Source: Phoronis australis | Lineage: Eukaryota; Phoronida; Phoronidae | NCBI GenBank assembly: GCA_002633005.1 | Contig: NMRA01000148.1 | Span: 96,371-160,370, forward strand | Reading direction: 5' to 3' | DNA: 64,000 nt | Shown: piece by piece, positions 60,100 through 64,000 of the stretch | Position numbering within the stretch: the stretch's first letter is position 1 | Layout of the letters: each line of letters begins with the position of its first letter | Translations under genes and position numbers: made by a program | Notes under the pieces: generated by a model | Seen by the model: only the letters and a program-made list of their open reading frames with translations | Databases searched by the model: none | What the model was told of the DNA's origin: nothing

Positions 60100-60660
60100 G
60101 TCATCCTCTGTCAACTTTATACACTTGCCAAATTACATAAAGATCCTGCAGAGGATTTACCAGACATAGCCATGGAAGTAAAAAAATGCCATAGGGAAGC
60201 GCCAAAGCAGTCGGATCTGAAAATTGTCACCAGCCCCCTCTTTACAGTAGGAGCATATATGTCAATTTTCATAATCATCTTCAAAGCAGTTTAGCTGATG
60301 GATGGGCAGATGCCAAAAACGGAATCAATTCAGTGAAAATGGCCACTAGGTGGCAAAACATACTGCGAATTCATCTGAAACTGAGACGGTAATGTCGTCT
60401 CACTAATAGATACCTATTTGTCAAATTTTATGAAAATCTGTAGAGGAACTCTGAAGATACAGAGGTAAACATAAAAGACTAAAATTACTACTAGGGGGAA
60501 CACCCATAGTCAGTCCAAACATTCGCTCACGCTGTCCCATCCATAAAGGGAGTATATGAGCAAAATTTCACAAACATGCATGCAAGAGTTTTGTATATAC
60601 AGAATCAGACACCGGATGGCATAAGGCACCCACATACAAACATGTGGGCACATAAATGGT
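60100..60660. repeat. Dispersed repeat related to the 'gaaaaatggcc' family
   Basis: Contains 'gtgaaaatggccactaggtg', 'tgtcaattttcataatcatc', 'tgtcaaattttatgaaaatc' and 'actctgaagatacagagg', in the style of the copies at 21,640 and 56,180. No frame. Confidence 0.45.
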
Positions 60661-63013
60661 GTCATATGAGGGTACAAATCGTGTGGAGCGTCACGACGAC
60701 AGGTTCTTTTTGATTAAAGCGGCATTAACCCTGTGCTTTCTGTCAGTTTTGATTTAAAGTCAGGCACAGCTATAAATTGCGCTTGTCTGGTTTCTTACTC
60801 AGTTTAGATGTGACCTGAAATTTTATGAGCTTCATTGGAGTGTGAAGAAATAACAGTCAGTTCTTTCCATGCCACAAAATTACACCTGTTTTGGCTAAGG
60901 AACAATTTGTGAATAATTTCATAAATGGAACATGGACTGAATCGAAGCCTGTTTTTTAAATCATACCACTTAATTAAGTTGTCAAATGCTATTTTTTATG
61001 ACACAAGCAACTATTTTTTTTGAAAACTAGCACAAAATTGCAGGTCAGTTTCCATTTAAGAAAGCTTTTGTCTTGATGAATTAGATAGAGAATGAAGACC
61101 AAATCACTGACCACCATTGATTTAGTTTACAGAAATTGCAAATGTATGTCCACCAATGTCAATGAGACCATCCCCATTGCTTTGTGTAAATTTATTGATT
61201 AATGGTCTTCCATTCGCCAGTTATGAACCAAATGTTGCTTCCAATAAAATCCAACAAGACTGTCTGGACATACTATCTGAAAGCATGTAGCGATGTTGAC
61301 AGCGAATACGCGGCAAACGCTCGGTGACCGACAAATTAAATTGTCCCTGCCCTGTTAACCTCTCTCAGCTGATTTTGAACACTTTACCAGGCAACATCGA
61401 CAACGAACGATTCACCATAGGCATAGAGTAAACTGTGGCAGATTTCATCTTTTCAGTTCGTCTACATAGTCAAGAATCAACAGAATTACCTGAACAAAAG
61501 TAACCTCATGGCTGTAAAGTTCTCAAAAGTAGACGAAAGATGTATATGAGTCTCAGAATTTAATCAACGCACCATCAGCCACGAAATCACCGGTTGAGTG
61601 ACCCGGATTTGAACTCTTGACGTCAGCAAATGATTAGAGCTCTTCTGTTCACTGAGACTGAAAAAATCACAAGTTAAGAAGGTGAGTTTTAGACGAATGC
61701 TGTGTTAAGTTTTGCAAAATCAGTGAATCTATGAACAGGTGACGACGGTAACTGCCGAACAAATTCCCTATGTTGTATTCCTACAGGTTCACTGGCTAGG
61801 CTTCTTGAAGTACTCACCAGTTAAAACAGCTATCCATCCTCACTGACTCAGAGCTTCTGGGGCTAGGCACAGGCGCTCGGATTTCCAGATCACTCACCAT
61901 AAATAAGAAACATAAAGGTTGGACACTAAAACTTTGCAAAGCCGAGGTTCCCAACTTCAACTGTCCAAAATCCAAATAAAATCTGCGTTCACCTCCCTCA
62001 GTCTGGTATTGCTTAAACCTTCGAAGCCTTATCTTTCCTAGATCCTACTAACTGTCCTCAAGAGTGGTGAATTGGCCATGAAATTTCCAAAACAATCTCA
62101 AAACTCGGAATTCATGGACCTAAAATATTAAACATGGTGGATTTCAGTTTTGCTTCAACTTGTATGCCTGTCGTAGGTGAAACTTCAAGTTGAGCAAGCA
62201 ACCTATATTTCAAATTCAATAATTCCAATCCAAAACTCAGACAACTAATGTTAAAGTTAGTATTTTAATGATTATTTGTAACTTTATTCCACTGACAGCT
62301 CATTTTAGCCCTTAACTTAGAATTTTATTACATAAACTGGCGTATCTTGTTTCTCATCTTGACATCACGCACTTTTTTTATTAAAGCACAACACACACTC
62401 GGCCAGGAAACGCAGTCCGTGCAAGTATCATTACAATGCGCGTGGCCGACGAGTTTTAACTCAGTGGTTTTGGCCAAAAGAAAAACCTTCATGAGAAATC
62501 ACAGTACACAAAATAACTTCGCATGTCAATACAGTATCAGGATAATTTATATTTGACACAAATATGTGAGTAATTACATTTATTTGGCAATAAAGTGCTC
62601 TCTGCTTCTCATGATCAAGTAGACGAGGGATTAACGATGAAATCCGCGCAAAATTAGACTTTCGGATTTATCTCGGGAGCTTCCGTCAAAAACCCGGATG
62701 TGCGAAGACCGTCTGCCATGACATCACGGAATAAGTTCCTTAAATTTGTTATTTTGGCATTCTTTTGGCATTTTTGTCGCCAAATTACCACTCGAAGGCA
62801 ATTTGAAGAGATCAAATGAAAGAAGGTATTCTAAGAGTTGTTCAATGCTAGTTTCGTGGAGTTCCATGCACATTTGGGTAGAAAATTTTGAGGAAACAGA
62901 TTTCGAGAGTCCAACCTTTATGTTTTCTTACATGTAGTAGTGAGTGACGTCATTTGCGATCGAGGAACAGATAAACCCAAGCGCCTGTGGTTCTAGGTAG
63001 ATATCTGATATAG
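60661..63013. other. Intergenic, nothing coding recognised
   Basis: No gene supported. Holds a SINE-like fragment (61,590-61,665) and TGACGTCA octamers at 61,618 and 62,945. Confidence 0.4.
61590..61665 (-). repeat. tRNA-derived (SINE-like) fragment
   Basis: On the minus strand a B box 'gagttcaaatccggg' lies about 30 bases after a D-arm-like 'gaacagaagagctc'. The flanks 'cagtga' and 'tcactc' could pair as an acceptor remnant. Too irregular for a working tRNA. Confidence 0.4.
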
Positions 63014-63357
63014 ACAATGTCAATGACCATCGTCTCTGCTGGCGCAGGAGCTTCATACGCCGGAAGCGTTTCGGTGAATTATGCCTCACACTGATTGAAA
63101 CATCAAAGTCACGTTGTTATAAATACCTTTTGCGCATAGATGGACACCTTAGGAGGTAGTCTATGTATTTAATTCCTTCCAACAAATTCTCAAATTACCT
63201 CTATGCGTAAAAGGTATTTATAACAACGCGACTTTGATGTTTTAATGAGTGCGAGGCATAATTCGCCGAAAAGCTTCCGGCGTATGAAGCTCCTATTGGA
63301 GTTCCATTGTCTAGGCTAGCTGCACCAGCACAGATGATGGTCATTGTCTGTCTAGGT
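63014..63357. mobile_element. Near-palindromic hairpin element, about 340 bp
   Basis: 'gcttcatacgccggaagcgt' (left) and 'agcttccggcgtatgaagct' (right) pair. The symmetry runs inward through 'aattatgcctc', 'aacatcaaagtc', 'gttgttataaatacctttt' and 'gcgcatag/ctatgcgt', and outward through 'gacaatg-caatgaccatc'. Arms are about 140 bp with a short loop near 63,170. No coding frame. Confidence 0.75.
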
Positions 63358-63471
63358 AGGTGCACAGGCTGACCATGTCACTGGCTTCCTCAGCTTCTGA
63401 TCACAGGCGTCCTCAGCTTCTGATGGTCCCCAATACACTTTTTATATAAACTACAAGCTATGACACCCCAT

Positions 63472-63534
63472 AGGCGGATTTAGGGGGGCCCAAAGGGCCC
63501 GGGCCCCCCTTGTGATATCCTAGATCCGCCACTG
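63472..63534. mobile_element. Minimal 63-bp 'cggattta' hairpin element
   Basis: 'aggcggatttaggggggccc' and 'tcctagatccgccactg' are the two ends found at 13,682-13,837, brought together over a 'gggcccgggccc' core. The interior of the longer copy is missing. Confidence 0.75.
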
Positions 63535-63741
63535 CACCCAGAACGAGGAATTCCACGGGTGCTTCACTTCAGCCATCCATATCAAACACAAAACTCAATA
63601 TTTACGCAAAACATGAGCAATTGTTCTTTCTTCTGATAGCATTTACAGTGTCCTGCTCCAGCGAGTTTGCAACAAATTTGCGGTCAAAGCACAAAATTCT
63701 TCCCAAAAAGCTGATGCGTACTGTCAATAGTGTCCCACACA

Positions 63742-63990
63742 AGATTGGATATCAATACGCTGCCAAAACTGCAGTTATCTCCCTTTAAAGTCCTGGTCTC
63801 AAACTGCCCATGTGGTTCCAGTATCCGAAAATACATACTAAATAAAATCTTATTATCGACACCCTTTCTTTATATTCTTTTCGCCTTTCTTGCCAAAAGC
63901 GATTTTTAGCAGTATTTGACCCTTCTCTGTGAGCGTATAATTACAGGGAGATAACTGCAGTTTTGGCAGTGTATTGATGCCCAATCTTTT
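63742..63990. mobile_element. Terminal-inverted-repeat element, about 250 bp
   Basis: 'agattggatatcaatacgct' plus 'gccaaaactgcagttatctccct' at the left mirrors 'agggagataactgcagtttt' plus 'ggcagtgtattgatgcccaatct' at the right. The inverted repeat is about 45 bp with few mismatches. The interior is AT-rich and non-coding. Confidence 0.78.
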
Positions 63991-64000
63991 AGTAACAGTT

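Noticed and set aside
62945-62952. Perfect CRE octamer upstream of PEPCK
   Set aside because: PEPCK genes are classically cAMP-responsive, but the site is 8.3 kb from the start codon and the same octamer appears at 7,044, 44,143 and 61,618 without relation to PEPCK.

Overview
The window is animal nuclear DNA. It is AT-rich, has long GT-AG introns, and carries two intron-rich genes in a background of short, diverged, hairpin-forming repeats. The DNA-element types (an eroded mariner copy, long-inverted-repeat foldbacks, short terminal-inverted-repeat elements with G/C-rich ends, tRNA-derived fragments) suggest a marine invertebrate such as a lophotrochozoan or invertebrate deuterostome. I cannot name the species from sequence alone.

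Layout. (1) Bases 1-16,000 are a gene-poor, repeat-rich flank: a degenerate tandem array (1-560), a mariner remnant (739-1890), a large foldback element (7862-9135), a second long-inverted-repeat element (9297-9713) and several copies of a 'cggattta' hairpin element. (2) Bases about 17,600-44,660 on the + strand hold a complete myotubularin-related lipid phosphatase of the MTMR3/MTMR4 type. Thirteen exons were reconstructed with consistent splice phases (PH-GRAM, active CX5R phosphatase, acidic linker, coiled coil, C-terminal FYVE). A proposed further exon, 8.4 kb upstream, supplies only the start codon. (3) Bases about 46,730-54,705 on the - strand hold a complete GTP-dependent phosphoenolpyruvate carboxykinase: eight coding exons, 636 codons, every checked catalytic residue present. 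(4) Bases 54,706-64,000 are again gene-poor, with dispersed repeats and, at the far end, three short hairpin elements in 1 kb.

The two genes converge. Their likely poly(A) sites are about 2 kb apart, around a 41-bp minisatellite. MTMR3/4 proteins remove the 3-phosphate from PI3P and PI(3,5)P2 on endosomes and autophagic membranes; PEPCK makes phosphoenolpyruvate from oxaloacetate. Nothing in the sequence suggests that they work together.

No new multi-gene system was found. The observations most worth following are the foldback element with hairpin-forming tips and a second half-copy in the MTMR intron, the series of deletion derivatives of the 'cggattta' element ending in a 63-bp form, the ATG-only start exon, and a dispersed Asn/Asp/Thr-codon-like repeat seen at two distant sites.
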